This document shows positions 1-8,861 of a stretch of DNA of 64,000 bases, piece by piece. The DNA is taken from positions 1,240,001 through 1,304,000 of the forward strand of contig NZ_JAZDDH010000001.1 in the NCBI RefSeq assembly GCF_037081715.1, given 5' to 3'. Position 1 is the stretch's first letter; each line of letters begins with the position of its first letter. This DNA comes from Halalkalicoccus sp. CG83. GTDB lineage: Archaea; Halobacteriota; Halobacteria; Halobacteriales; Halalkalicoccaceae. A program made the position numbers and the translations under genes. The notes under the pieces were generated by a model. The model worked only from the letters and a program-made list of their open reading frames with translations. It had not been told where the DNA came from and searched no databases.

Positions 1-1
1 G

Positions 2-118
2 GCGTTCGCGGTGGGCTACGTCCTCGTGATGAGCATCCTCGGGACGACCCTGATGCGCTACTCCGGCGTGTTCGAGAAGCGCGTCGTCACCCGGCTGGTG
101 GACGAGTCCGGGGCGTGA
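2..118 (+). CDS. C-terminal end of an unidentified membrane protein (partial)
   Basis: The reading frame is open from base 2 to a TGA at 116-118 and gives 38 residues, starting inside the gene. It begins with a hydrophobic stretch (AFAVGYVLVMSILGTTLM) that looks like a last transmembrane helix, followed by a short basic and acidic cytoplasmic tail (RYSGVFEKRVV). It lies 60 bp upstream of a potassium-channel gene on the same strand, so a cation transporter is conceivable. The fragment is too short to name a family. Confidence 0.6.
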   Translation, partial: AFAVGYVLVMSILGTTLMRYSGVFEKRVVTRLVDESGA

Positions 119-177
119 GCCACGGGTTCTCCCGCTCGAACACGAGGGTCTATAACGTCGAGCGAGCGAGAGTGGGT

Positions 178-1347
178 ATGGAGTGGGGCGAACGCTGGGG
201 ATGGGTCGGCACGCGCCTGACGGTCGCGCTGACGGGGATCGTCGCCGTGCTCTCGATCGTCACCGGCATCGCCAACATCACCGCGACGGGGTTCATCGGG
301 CCGCTCGCGGAGTTCATCCCGCCCGCGGTCCAGCGCACTGCCGGCTTCACCGGCGCGATGACCGGCTTCCTGATGCTGCTCTCGGCGTACGGGCTGCGGC
401 GGGGGCTGGAGACGGCGTGGTGGTCGACGCTCGTGTTGCTGCCGCTGACGGCCGTTCAGGGGCTGGTCCAGTCGAGCCCGCTGTCGATTCCGCTGGTGGT
501 CGTCTCGCTGCTGGCGATGCCGAACCTGCTCGCGAACCGGAGTCGCTTCGACCGCGAGGTCGAACTCACGAACACGCAGATCGCCGCGGGACTCGCGCTC
601 GTGGGCGCACAGGCCTACGGCACGCTCGGGACCTACGCGCTGCGCGAGGAGTTCGGCGAGGTCGAGACGATCCTCGACGCCTTCTACTTCACGATCGTCA
701 CCGCGAGCACCGTCGGCTACGGCGACGCGACGCCGCTGACCCAGGAGGCCCGGCTGTTCGGCATCTCCGTGCTGCTGGTCGGCACCGCGAGCTTCGCGGT
801 CGCACTCGGTGCGCTTTTGAGCCCCCTCATCGAAGCCCGGTTCGCTGCGGCCCTCGGGAAGATGACCGAACGAGAACTCGAATCGCTCGAGGACCACGTG
901 CTGGTGCTCGGCTACGGCGAACTCACCGAACCGATACTCGGGGAACTCGACGGGCGCGCGCCGTTCGTCGTGGTGACCGACTCCGAGAAGCGCGCCGACC
1001 GGCTCGCGGACCGCGACGTGCTCGTCCTCCGGGCGGACCCGAGCGACGAGGAGTCGATCGAGCGCGCCGGCCTCGATCGGGCGCGCGCGGTCGTCGTCGC
1101 GACCAACACCGACGCCGAGGACGCGCTGACGGTGCTCACCGTCCGCCAGCTCCGCCCCGATATCCGCATCGTCTCCGCGGCGACCGACCGCGAGAACGTC
1201 GTCAAGCTCAGGCGGGCGGGGGCGGACGCGGTGATCAGTCCGGCGACGATCGGCGGCCGTCTCATGGTCCAGTCCGCGCTCGGACGCGAGGACACCGAGG
1301 ACGTCGCCGACCGGCTGCTCGGTGATCGTGATCGGAGCCGGGATTAG
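178..1347 (+). CDS. Two-TM potassium channel with C-terminal TrkA-N (RCK) domain
   Basis: This 389-residue protein has four to five hydrophobic segments over about residues 10-140. A pore loop follows near residue 180 with the potassium selectivity filter TVGYGD, then a last helix. From about residue 235 a Rossmann-like TrkA-N domain begins with HVLVLGYGELTEPIL, close to the dinucleotide motif GxGxxG, and ends with VISPATIGG. The family passes K+ through the membrane, with gating by NAD(H) or nucleotides bound to the RCK domain. The ATG at 178 is preferred over an upstream in-frame GTG at 115 because the extra residues are low-complexity and not membrane-like. The stop overlaps the convergent AI-2E gene by 4 nt. 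No TrkA-C domain is visible, so the regulatory part is short. Confidence 0.85.
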   Translation: MEWGERWGWVGTRLTVALTGIVAVLSIVTGIANITATGFIGPLAEFIPPAVQRTAGFTGAMTGFLMLLSAYGLRRGLETAWWSTLVLLPLTAVQGLVQSSPLSIPLVVVSLLAMPNLLANRSRFDREVELTNTQIAAGLALVGAQAYGTLGTYALREEFGEVETILDAFYFTIVTASTVGYGDATPLTQEARLFGISVLLVGTASFAVALGALLSPLIEARFAAALGKMTERELESLEDHVLVLGYGELTEPILGELDGRAPFVVVTDSEKRADRLADRDVLVLRADPSDEESIERAGLDRARAVVVATNTDAEDALTVLTVRQLRPDIRIVSAATDRENVVKLRRAGADAVISPATIGGRLMVQSALGREDTEDVADRLLGDRDRSRD

Positions 1348-2351
1348 AGCTCGGCGTAGTACTCGTCGAAGATCTCGAGGACGACCTTCAGCGCACCGAC
1401 GAGTATCGGGCCGATGAACAGCCCCATGAACCCGAGCAGGTAGACGCCGCCGATCACGCCGACGATGATGATGCTCGGGTTGAGCTCAGCGTGACGATCG
1501 ACGAGAATCGGTCGGAGGAAGTCGTCGGTGGCGCTCACCACGACCAGCCCCCAGATGGCCAGCGCGACCCCCGCGACCATCTGGCCGTTCGTGACGAGGT
1601 AGATCGCTGCGGGCCCCCAGATCAGGATGGAGCCGACGACCGGAATCAGCGACAGGACGATCATGATGAACGTCCAAAAAACGGCGTTGGGAATGCCGGT
1701 GACGATCAGGCCGAGCCCCGCGATGCCCCCCTGTACGATCGCGACAAGCACGTGGCCGAGTAGCACCGCCCACGTGATGTCGTTGAGGCTCGTATAGAGG
1801 TCGTCCTGGACCGTCGCCGGCAGCGGCGTGACGTTCCGAATCCACGCGTAGAGCTTCTCGCCGTCCTTCAGCAGGAAGAAGACGAGAAAGACCATGAGAC
1901 CGAGCCCCACGAGCAGGTGGGTGATCGTCGAGAACACGCCGGGCGCGCTCGAGGCGACGGTCTCGGCGGCCCCGCTCGCATAGGAGCTCAGCCGGGAGGC
2001 CAGATCGACCTGCTGTCCCGTGTACTGCTGGATCATCGACTCGACCTGCGAGAGCCCGAAGCCGCCGCCTCCGCCGCTCTGGAGCTGCTGTGCCAGCTGC
2101 ATCGCGTCGCCCGCGACGGTCGCGCCGATCACGATGAAGGGGATGAAGAACGCGATCACCGCGCCGACGACCAGGATTAAAGCGGCGAACCCCTGTCTCG
2201 TCCGGGACTCGAGACGCCGCTGCAGCGGGTAGAGGACGAACGCGAGCAACAGCGCGAGAAACACGTACTGGAGGAACGGCTGGATCAGCGCGAACGATAC
2301 CAGGAGCAACAGCGCGATGAGCGAGAGCAGAAACCCCCGTCGAACGTTCAT
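1344..2351 (-). CDS. AI-2E family transporter (copy 1)
   Basis: This 335-residue integral membrane protein has an N-terminal helix pair (RRGFLLSLIALLLLVSFAL), a soluble amphipathic middle region at about residues 95-155 containing QQYTGQQVDL, and a C-terminal bundle with the conserved VDRHAELNPSIIIVGVIGG stretch. These are hallmarks of the AI-2E transporter (TqsA/PerM-like) family, whose archaeal substrates are unknown; some bacterial members are Na+/H+ antiporters. A paralogue lies immediately downstream of its own promoter side, on the same strand, at 2394-3392. The two share the architecture and the ending EV/IFDEYY. The ATG at 2351 is the natural start because the hydrophobic helix begins within five residues of it. 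Confidence 0.88.
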   Translation of the reverse strand: MNVRRGFLLSLIALLLLVSFALIQPFLQYVFLALLLAFVLYPLQRRLESRTRQGFAALILVVGAVIAFFIPFIVIGATVAGDAMQLAQQLQSGGGGGFGLSQVESMIQQYTGQQVDLASRLSSYASGAAETVASSAPGVFSTITHLLVGLGLMVFLVFFLLKDGEKLYAWIRNVTPLPATVQDDLYTSLNDITWAVLLGHVLVAIVQGGIAGLGLIVTGIPNAVFWTFIMIVLSLIPVVGSILIWGPAAIYLVTNGQMVAGVALAIWGLVVVSATDDFLRPILVDRHAELNPSIIIVGVIGGVYLLGFMGLFIGPILVGALKVVLEIFDEYYAEL

Positions 2352-2393
2352 ACGGTCACCTGAGCCGCCGGACCGATAAACCGCGGGCTTGCG

Positions 2394-3392
2394 TCAGCGA
2401 TCGACGTAATACTCGTCGAAGACCTCGATCGTGACCTTCAGCCCGCCGACGATGACCGGCCCGAAGAACAGCCCCATCACGCCCAGCAGGTAGAGCCCGC
2501 CGACGACGCCGACCATGATCGTCGCGGGGCTGAGCCGGACGTGCCGATCGACGAGGATCGGTCGCAGGTAGTTGTCGGAGAAGCTCACGACGACGGCGCC
2601 GTAGACGAACAGCGCGGCGCCCGCGAACGAATCGCCCGTGAGGACGAGATACGCCGCGGCGGGCCCCCAGACCAGGAAGGCGCCGATCACCGGCAACAGC
2701 GCGAGCAGGATCATCACCACCGTCCAGAAGGCGGCGTTCGGCACCCCGGCGACGAGCAGCCCGATCCCCGCGAGGGTCCCCTGAACGGCCGAGACGAGCA
2801 CGTGGCCCGCGAGCACCGCCCACATGAGGTCGTCGACGCTGGCGGCGAGATCGCGCTGGACGACCGGGGGCAGCGGGGTGACCTCGAACAGCCACGCGCT
2901 GAGCCGTCGGCCGTCGCGCAGGAAGAAGAAGAGGAGGAACGCCGCCAGCCCGATGCCGATCAGCGCGTGGGTGAGCGCGCCGACGAGATCCGGCGCGCTG
3001 CCGACGAGCACGCCCGAGAGGTTCTCGGCGGCCGTCGCGAACGCGGCCGGCAGGTCCACCTCCTGGCCCGTGTAGGCGGCGACCACCCGCTCGAGAAACC
3101 CGAGATCGATCTCGCTCTCACCGAGGCGCTGGGCGAGTCGAAGCGCATCGCTCGCGACGAACGCGATCAGCCCTGCGAACGGCAGGATCACCGCACCCGT
3201 CGACCCGATCATCAGCACGAGCGCGGCGTTCGTCCCCCCGAGGCGGGGCTCGAGCTGGCGGTAGATCGGGGTCAACAGATACGCGATCAGCACCGCGAGC
3301 AGCACGTACTGGAGGAAGGGCCAGACGATCGCGAGCGACAGCACGGCGAGCGCGCCGATCACCGCGAGCAGGAACCCCTTGCTCACGTCCAT
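2394..3392 (-). CDS. AI-2E family transporter (copy 2)
   Basis: This 332-residue protein is a tandem paralogue of the gene at 1344-2351. It has the same N-terminal start (SKGFLLAVIGALAVLSLAI), a middle segment with AAYTGQEVDLPA, a Pro-rich loop FEVTPLPPVVQRDL and the signature VDRHVRLSPATIMVGVVGG. Seven or eight membrane helices are predicted by eye. It is encoded upstream of copy 1 with a 42-nt gap, so the two are probably co-transcribed and may form a hetero-oligomer, or they may be a simple duplication. The substrate is unknown; export of small molecules or ions is the family-level expectation. Confidence 0.88.
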   Translation of the reverse strand: MDVSKGFLLAVIGALAVLSLAIVWPFLQYVLLAVLIAYLLTPIYRQLEPRLGGTNAALVLMIGSTGAVILPFAGLIAFVASDALRLAQRLGESEIDLGFLERVVAAYTGQEVDLPAAFATAAENLSGVLVGSAPDLVGALTHALIGIGLAAFLLFFFLRDGRRLSAWLFEVTPLPPVVQRDLAASVDDLMWAVLAGHVLVSAVQGTLAGIGLLVAGVPNAAFWTVVMILLALLPVIGAFLVWGPAAAYLVLTGDSFAGAALFVYGAVVVSFSDNYLRPILVDRHVRLSPATIMVGVVGGLYLLGVMGLFFGPVIVGGLKVTIEVFDEYYVDR

Positions 3393-3455
3393 ACCGCATC
3401 GTCGATCCCGCGGCGGATAAACCGGCCGTCCCGGTTCGCCGTCCGCCCGCGACGA

Positions 3456-4184
3456 CTACGACAGTGCGACGACGGCGTCGAGCGAGATGCCGATCGCGCG
3501 TTCGACGTTGTTCCTCGCCTTCTCGGGCAGTTCGTCGTCGTCGGTCTCGCCCTTCTGGGTCCCCTCGACGAGGTTGCCGTCGACGGTACAGATCGCGCCC
3601 GCGGCCATCCCCTTTCGTCGCGCGAGCGAGAACACCGCCGCGGCCTCCATCTCCACCGAGAGGATGCCCGCAGTCTCCCACTCGTCGACGTACTCGTCGG
3701 TCTCGGCGTAGTAGGCGTCGTCGCTCGCGATCGGCCCGACGTGGACCTCCTCGCCGCGCTCCTCGGCGCCGTCGACCAGCGCCGAGAGCACGCCGTACTC
3801 CGGCACCGCGGGGTAGGTGACGGATTCGTAGCGCTTCGTGGTGCCCTCGTCCTTCGCCGCGCCGGTCGCGACGATCATGTCGCCGATCTCGATTCCTTGC
3901 TGAAGGGCCCCCGTCGTGCCGACGCGAATGACGGTCTCGCATCCCACGTTGTGGAGCTCCTCGATCGCGATCGCCGCGGAGGGACAGCCGATCCCCGTCG
4001 AGCAGATCGAAAGCTCCGTCCCCTCGTAGGTGGCGTTGACGAGCTTGTACTCGCGGTTCTCCGCGACCACCGTCGAGGAGTCACACAGCCCGGCGATCCG
4101 GTCGACGCGCCCGGGATCGCCCGGGATCAGCGCGATCTCGTTGACGTCGCCCTCCTCGACGAGCAGATGTGGCTGTTTGGCCAT
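3456..4184 (-). CDS. Nucleoside phosphorylase, uridine phosphorylase-like
   Basis: This 242-residue cytoplasmic enzyme belongs to the PNP/UDP family, which cleaves nucleosides with phosphate to base plus (deoxy)ribose-1-phosphate. Visible motifs are the phosphate-binding N-terminal IPGDPGRVDRI, the central STGIGCPSAAIAIEEL, the family signature VIRVGTTGALQ, and the ribose-binding ILSVEMEAAAVFSLA. The last carries the Glu-Met-Glu typical of uridine phosphorylases and hexameric PNPs. It lies within 2.3 kb of deoC and next to an IMPDH/GMP reductase-family gene, so this neighbourhood is probably a nucleoside salvage and degradation cluster. The exact base specificity cannot be read from the sequence. 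Confidence 0.88.
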   Translation of the reverse strand: MAKQPHLLVEEGDVNEIALIPGDPGRVDRIAGLCDSSTVVAENREYKLVNATYEGTELSICSTGIGCPSAAIAIEELHNVGCETVIRVGTTGALQQGIEIGDMIVATGAAKDEGTTKRYESVTYPAVPEYGVLSALVDGAEERGEEVHVGPIASDDAYYAETDEYVDEWETAGILSVEMEAAAVFSLARRKGMAAGAICTVDGNLVEGTQKGETDDDELPEKARNNVERAIGISLDAVVALS

Positions 4185-4273
4185 ACGCGGGCCTCTCGCG
4201 GCCCGGGCAAAAACCGACCGATCCGGCCCGGTTCGACTCGCCGGCCGTATCCCGACCCGGGCGGCGGGGGGAC

Positions 4274-5362
4274 TCAGTCGCCCCGTGCCGGTCGGGCGAC
4301 GCCGTTCTCGACGGTCACGCTCTCCCAGTCGTCGTCGGAGTGGGCGCCCTCGCGTTCGCGCGCGCTCGGTGCGACTCGAACGAACTCGGCGTTACTTCGG
4401 GCCTCGGGGATGGTGTGACCGCCGCAGTAGCTCAGCCCCGATCGGATACCCGCCGCGAACTCCGCGGTGATCTCCGCGACGGGACCTTTGTACTCGATGA
4501 GCCCCTCGACGCCCTCGTCGGCCGCCGGGGCGCCTTCGTCCTTGTCGGTACGTCGCTCGTTCGCCGCCGTAGTCGCCATCCCCCGCGATCGCTTGTACTG
4601 ACGGCCGTCGCGTTCGATCAGTTCGCCGGGCGCCTCTGCGGTGCCGGCGAACAGGCTTCCCATCATCACCGTGTCCGCGCCGGCCATCAGCGCCTTCACC
4701 GCGTCACCCGAGCAGCGGATGCCGCCGTCGGCGACGATCGGCACGCCGAGTTCGTGGGCCCGCTCCGCGCAGTCGTCAACCGCGGTCAGCTGTGGGACCC
4801 CCGCGCCGGCGACCTTCCTGGTGGTGCAGTGCGAGCCGGGGCCGATGCCGACCTTGACGCCGTCGGCGCCCGCGCCGTAGAGGTCCTCGACGCCCTCGGG
4901 CGTGGCAACGTTGCCGACGATGAGGTCCGGATCCGCGCCGAACTCGTCGCGGACCCGCTCGACGGCGGTTAGACACGACTCGAGGTGGCCGTGGGCGACG
5001 TCCATCATCACGCAGTCCGCACCCGCCTTACGGACCGCCTCGGTTCTATCGAGGTAGTCCTCGTTGATGCCGATCGCGGCGCCGACGGGCTCGTCGGCCC
5101 GCGAGACCGCCCGTACCTCTGCCGCCTGTTCGTCGACGCTCATGAACCGGTGAATCGTCCCGAACCCGCCCGCCCGCGCGAGGGAGATCGCCGTCTCCGA
5201 CTCGGTGACGGTGTCCATCGGCGCGCTCAACAGCGGCGTTTCGAGCTCGATCGAGTCCGTGAGCCGCGTCGAGAGGTCGACGTGACTCCGGCTCTCGACC
5301 GGCGATCGCTGCGGCACCAACAGCACGTCGCCGTACGAGAGTCCGGTTCTGAGGGCATCCAT
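4274..5362 (-). CDS. IMP dehydrogenase/GMP reductase family protein lacking CBS domains
   Basis: This 362-residue TIM-barrel enzyme starts [16 protein letters not shown]. It contains the substrate-binding [13 protein letters not shown], the flavodoxin-like loop [14 protein letters not shown] with the catalytic Cys, [18 protein letters not shown], and a mobile-flap-like segment [10 protein letters not shown]. Classical IMPDH carries two CBS domains inserted between the second and third strands. They are absent here, as in GMP reductases, so the reaction could be NADPH-dependent GMP to IMP or the reverse NAD+ oxidation. The ATG at 5362 is chosen over a GTG at 5374 because homologous proteins begin close to that Met. 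The salvage neighbours (phosphorylase, deoC) favour a catabolic GMP reductase. Confidence 0.82.
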   Translation of the reverse strand: MDALRTGLSYGDVLLVPQRSPVESRSHVDLSTRLTDSIELETPLLSAPMDTVTESETAISLARAGGFGTIHRFMSVDEQAAEVRAVSRADEPVGAAIGINEDYLDRTEAVRKAGADCVMMDVAHGHLESCLTAVERVRDEFGADPDLIVGNVATPEGVEDLYGAGADGVKVGIGPGSHCTTRKVAGAGVPQLTAVDDCAERAHELGVPIVADGGIRCSGDAVKALMAGADTVMMGSLFAGTAEAPGELIERDGRQYKRSRGMATTAANERRTDKDEGAPAADEGVEGLIEYKGPVAEITAEFAAGIRSGLSYCGGHTIPEARSNAEFVRVAPSAREREGAHSDDDWESVTVENGVARPARGD

Positions 5363-5532
5363 ACCGCCACGCACCTATCGGCTTCGGCGAGTTAACGCTA
5401 CTGGTTACGCTCAGACCTCGGGTAGCGACCGACCCGTCAAGACGCCGCTGCGTGAGGCGGAGAGCGTGAGCGACGACGTCCTCATCGGCGGCGGCTGCGT
5501 CGGCCTCTCGACGGCCGAACGCTTCGTCGGGA

Positions 5533-6339
5533 TCAGCCTCCGACCGCGAACAGCAGCAGGTTGTGGACGCCCGGGCCGAGACCGACGGCGGCGATCGCCG
5601 CGAGGAGGAGGTAGCCCTCCCCGGGCGCGTCCTCGACGTACTCGGCCATGAGCCAGACGATCCCGCAGGCGAGTGTGACCTTCACGAGCACGAACAGCCA
5701 GCCGACCCCGATCGCCTCCGCCGTCGGCAGCGTCTCCGCGAACGCCATGATCGCCCGCGGCAGCGGCGAGCGTTCGGTCACCTCGAGGGCGTCGATCCCC
5801 ACCGCGGTCGAGATCCCGTCGAGGACGTGTCCGAGGACGACGAGCGCTCCCGCCGCGCCGGTCGTCCCCGCGGCCGCCGGGAACGCCCGTCGGAAGCCGG
5901 CCCACGTGCCCGCCGCGACGACGACCGAGAGGACGAGCGAGAGACCCGACCAGAAAAAGGAGATCGTCCCCCGGTCGGCGCCGACCGCGAGGACGGCGCC
6001 GACCGAGAGGAGCGCCGCGAGCGCGCCGACGCCCCCGAGGAGGCGATCGGGGGCGCCGGCGGAGTGGCCGCCGAGCCAGACCGCCCCGGCGAGGACGAAC
6101 GTGCTGACGTAGACGCTCGGGGTTCCCAGAAGCGGCGAGAGCACGGCCGGAGCGGCGTCGACCACCGAGAGGACGTGCAGCGCCGCGCCGGCGACCATCC
6201 AGAGCGCGAACGCGAGCACCGTCCGTTCGTGGATCGTCGGCCGGACTCGCGTCGCCAGCACGCCCACCGCGAGCGCCGCCGAGAGCAGGACGAGGAGGTA
6301 GGGAAGCGGCGGCAGGGCGAACCCGTCGGGCAGGACCAT
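5533..6339 (-). CDS. DUF63 family integral membrane protein
   Basis: This 268-residue protein is almost entirely hydrophobic with about eight transmembrane helices. The segment GHVLDGISTAVGID, followed shortly by ERSPLPRAIM, is the conserved polar signature of the archaeal DUF63 family. Function is unknown; the conserved His/Asp pair inside a membrane helix hints at ion or metal binding. It sits between the IMPDH/GMP reductase-like gene and deoC but on the opposite strand from deoC. Only about 110 nt separate the two divergent starts, so the promoters overlap. Confidence 0.75.
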   Translation of the reverse strand: MVLPDGFALPPLPYLLVLLSAALAVGVLATRVRPTIHERTVLAFALWMVAGAALHVLSVVDAAPAVLSPLLGTPSVYVSTFVLAGAVWLGGHSAGAPDRLLGGVGALAALLSVGAVLAVGADRGTISFFWSGLSLVLSVVVAAGTWAGFRRAFPAAAGTTGAAGALVVLGHVLDGISTAVGIDALEVTERSPLPRAIMAFAETLPTAEAIGVGWLFVLVKVTLACGIVWLMAEYVEDAPGEGYLLLAAIAAVGLGPGVHNLLLFAVGG

Positions 6340-6452
6340 ACCCCTGCCCGAACGCGCGTCGATAGAAAGCCTTCCGATCGGTCGTCTCCCGGCCGACCGG
6401 GGGCGGAGCGCTCGTCCGACAGGACTTCATCGGATGGGTGCGTTCGTCGGCC

Positions 6453-7094
6453 ATGGACAGAGCGGCGTTCGCGGCGCGGATCGATCACACGGTCCTCGGT
6501 CCCGGGACGACGGCCGAGGACGTCGAACGGACCATGGATGAAGCGGCGGAGTACGGAATGAACGCCTGCGTTCCGCCGTGCTACGTCGAGGAGGCGAACG
6601 AGCACCGGCCGGACGTGACGCTCGCGACGGTCGTCGGCTTCCCACACGGCCAGAACGACCCCGAGATCAAGCGCAGAGAGGGGGTGCGTGCCTGGCGGGC
6701 GGGCGCGAACGAGCTCGACGTGGTCTGTAACCGCGGACGGCTGCTCGGCGACGAGCCCGAACGGTTCCACGAGGAGCTCGCCGAACTCGTCGCCTCGGTG
6801 CCGATCCCGGTGAAGGTAATCGTCGAGACGAGCGAGCTCGGGGCGGAGGAGATCCGCCGGGCCGCCGAACTCGCCGTCGAGGCCGATGCCGCCATGCTCA
6901 AGACCTCGACGGGGTTCGCCTCGGGCGGGGCGACCGTCGAGGACGTCGAGCTGCTCGCGGAGTACCTGCCCGTGAAGGCAAGCGGCGGGATCGGCGACTA
7001 CGCGACGGCGAGAGCGATGCTCGACGCCGGCGCGGAACGAATCGGTGCCTCGAGCGGCGTCGCGCTCGTCGAGGGGTTCGAGTCCGAGGCGTGA
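6453..7094 (+). CDS. deoC: Deoxyribose-phosphate aldolase
   Basis: This 213-residue class I aldolase splits 2-deoxyribose-5-phosphate into glyceraldehyde-3-phosphate and acetaldehyde. The N-terminus [11 protein letters not shown], the substrate-binding [12 protein letters not shown], the strand [15 protein letters not shown] with the Schiff-base Lys region [18 protein letters not shown], and the proton-relay Lys in [17 protein letters not shown] all match DeoC. The ATG at 6453 gives the usual archaeal length; an upstream ATG at 6438 would add five residues. Together with the phosphorylase at 3456 it would complete the route from deoxynucleosides to central metabolism. Confidence 0.93.
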   Translation: MDRAAFAARIDHTVLGPGTTAEDVERTMDEAAEYGMNACVPPCYVEEANEHRPDVTLATVVGFPHGQNDPEIKRREGVRAWRAGANELDVVCNRGRLLGDEPERFHEELAELVASVPIPVKVIVETSELGAEEIRRAAELAVEADAAMLKTSTGFASGGATVEDVELLAEYLPVKASGGIGDYATARAMLDAGAERIGASSGVALVEGFESEA

Positions 7095-7210
7095 CGGAGA
7101 TCAGCAGGAGGTCGCGGACGTCCAAGGTCGGGGCTCGGTATCGGTGACCGTCGGAACGCGGCCGGCCGCTACGTCGAATAACGCTGAAATCGAGGTATCA
7201 ACGCAGGTCG

Positions 7211-7580
7211 TTATCGCCGCTTTTCACGCTCGCACGACCACGACCGCTTCCACTCGCCGTACTTGATCTCGTGGACCTCGCCGTTGCTCTGCCACTCGCG
7301 CGGCCGGAGTGCAAGTCCGATCGCGAACCCGTAGCACAGGATGACGCTTCCCAGCACGACCGATCCCGGGACCCGGGCGGCGACGCCGCCTGTGGCCACG
7401 TCTGATCGGGGTAGTACGCCACGATCCGAAACACCCAGCTGATCAGCATGATGACCAGTAGCGGGAGATAGACACGTCGAAGCCGTCGTCCGAGCGCCTC
7501 CTAGTAGGGATCTTCAGCGCCGGCGTACGATAGTCCTCGCTCAGCTCCGCGCGCCAGCGTGGGCGTTCGACGCCGGCTCC
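7211..7580 (-). pseudogene. Remnant of a DUF2270-like membrane protein gene
   Basis: Three reading frames on the minus strand together give the C-terminal half of a membrane protein. They read GAGVERPRWRAELSEDY near 7580, EALGRRLRRVYLPLLV then SWVFRIVAYYPDQ over about 7500-7400, and RVPGSVVLGSVILCYGFA followed by RPREWQSNGEV and a stop at 7211. Frame changes are needed near 7502 and near 7390, and no start codon is recoverable. The order of motifs (HPRW-like, SEDY, RRLRRVY plus a helix, VPG plus a helix, EW tail) matches haloarchaeal DUF2270 proteins as I remember them, so the family name is an inference. It is part of a run of decayed genes up to 8.8 kb. Confidence 0.6.
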
Positions 7581-7968
7581 GCTCCATCGATCGTTCGTTC
7601 GACTACCGAGCGAGGACGGACGCTGGCCGGGATCGACGGTATCCTACGGTCGTGATGCTCAGTCGACGTCCACCCTGGCCGGTTCTACTGCCGGAACCGC
7701 GTTCCATCCAGCGGCGAACACGCGGGCAGAGCCGACGCGCGAGGCGGTGGTTCTCTCGCCATCGGTTTCCGAGGCCGGAATCGGGACGATGCTCGTGATA
7801 CAGGGAGGTCCCGGAGGAGTTACCGCGATTCGATTCGATGCAGGTAACACGACGAAAACGGGATGAAGACGTCTCGCCGACACCGATTCCCGTCCTTGCA
7901 CGCCCGACCGCAGATGTAGCGACCGGACTCGTTCGTCAGGGGCTCTTTACGTCCATCGGGTACGGTTC
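7581..7968. other. Non-coding or decayed spacer
   Basis: This stretch between two gene remnants holds no convincing gene. One 80-codon minus-strand frame (7659-7901) has a protein-like beginning (HPVFVVLPASNRIAV), but it lacks recognisable motifs and ends in the low-complexity composition typical of G+C-rich shadows. It may be further debris of the same decayed locus. Confidence 0.4.
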
Positions 7969-8354
7969 TCACGTCGCTCCCTCCCGCACGCCGAGGAGCT
8001 TTCGTATTCGGGAACCCGCTCGAGGAAGGAACCCGATCGAGGTGGCTTCCTCTGAGCGAGCGACGTCGAAGACCGCCTCCCGAACGACGGGCCCGTATCG
8101 AATCTCAGTTCGAACGGGAACGGCGTACTCCTCGCTACATTCTTCGACGATCCCGAGCGCTCGTTCGCCGTACTCCTTCAGTGCGACCGGCGAGGCCTGT
8201 TCACGCCCCCGGGATTCGTCTCGACGACGTACACTGCGATGACCTCACCGTTGGCGTTCGCGACGTACGGCAGGGCCGCCTAGCAGGTGTCCCGCGCGTC
8301 GTCCCTACTGGCGATCGGATGAACGACACGGCACAGCAGGTCGGGTGAACTCAT
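7969..8354 (-). pseudogene. Universal stress protein remnant with internal stop and frameshift
   Basis: Translating from the ATG at 8354 gives SSPDLLCRVVHPIASRDDA, then an in-frame TAG, then AALPYVANANGEVIAVYVVE and TNPGGVN. A one-base frame change follows, and the frame then continues with ALKEYGERALGIVEEC, VPVRTEIRYGPVVREAVFDV and LPRAGSRIRKLLGV to a TGA at 7969. This is the same class of single-domain Usp as the intact genes at 18989-19426 and 23078-23518, which share the pattern of a GG-rich loop, an ERAxExxEIV helix and ETRxLYG. The protein cannot be made as one piece. It is one of several Usp genes lost in this window. Confidence 0.75.
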
Positions 8355-8514
8355 GAGGGAGTAGAGATCGGGAACCTCGATAAATCGACCGGTGGTGTTC
8401 AGCAATCAAAGAAAATAATAGGGTATAATTCAGTGAAAATGAAATAGTTTTGTACTAGACCAGCATATGCTGAGAGAGTGAACGACAGCGAGTGGACGAA
8501 GAGCGGCGTCCGAG

Positions 8515-8715
8515 TACCGACTCGACGAGATCGATCGACGGATCACCTACGAGTTCGTGACGATGCACGCGCTGCGCGCCGGAGGTCGCCGAGGTCGTGG
8601 GTATCTCGTCGGGAACGATCCGCGATCGCATCCACCGGCTCGAACGGGAGGAGGTCGTCACGGAAGACTACGCCCACGTCGATCTCGAGCGGATCGACGT
8701 CGTGTCGGCGAACTC
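8515..8715 (+). pseudogene. Lrp/AsnC-type regulator remnant (HTH part only)
   Basis: The plus strand reads YRLDEIDRRITYEF, then after a one-base frame change APEVAEVVGISSGTIRDRIHR and LEREEVVTEDYAHVDLERID before homology is lost. The intact paralogue at 22046-22816 reads YRLDEIDRRIIYEL, SVSPGTIRNRIERLEEEEIL and TGYHAHVDFER at the same spacing. The ligand-binding and C-terminal domains are missing. It lies just upstream of the Kef-Usp antiporter and divergent from the Usp remnant. The original arrangement may therefore have been a regulator controlling a Usp/transporter pair, as seen again at 22-25 kb. Confidence 0.75.
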
Positions 8716-8861
8716 TCCTCCGGCGGGGTCGACGACCGGACGGGGCGTGCATCCATCGGCTGGGACCCGAACGACGGCCGTCCGCGCTCCGGGCGCGATA
8801 CGAGCATCGAACGCGTGGAGAGCCCCTGAGGCGACCCCTACCACCGTAATTAGTGTCCCGT

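Noticed and set aside
2541-4418. 625-codon plus-strand open frame
   Set aside because: It is antisense to the AI-2E and phosphorylase genes, is Arg/His/Asp-rich low-complexity text, and has no domain. It is a shadow of G+C-rich third codon positions.
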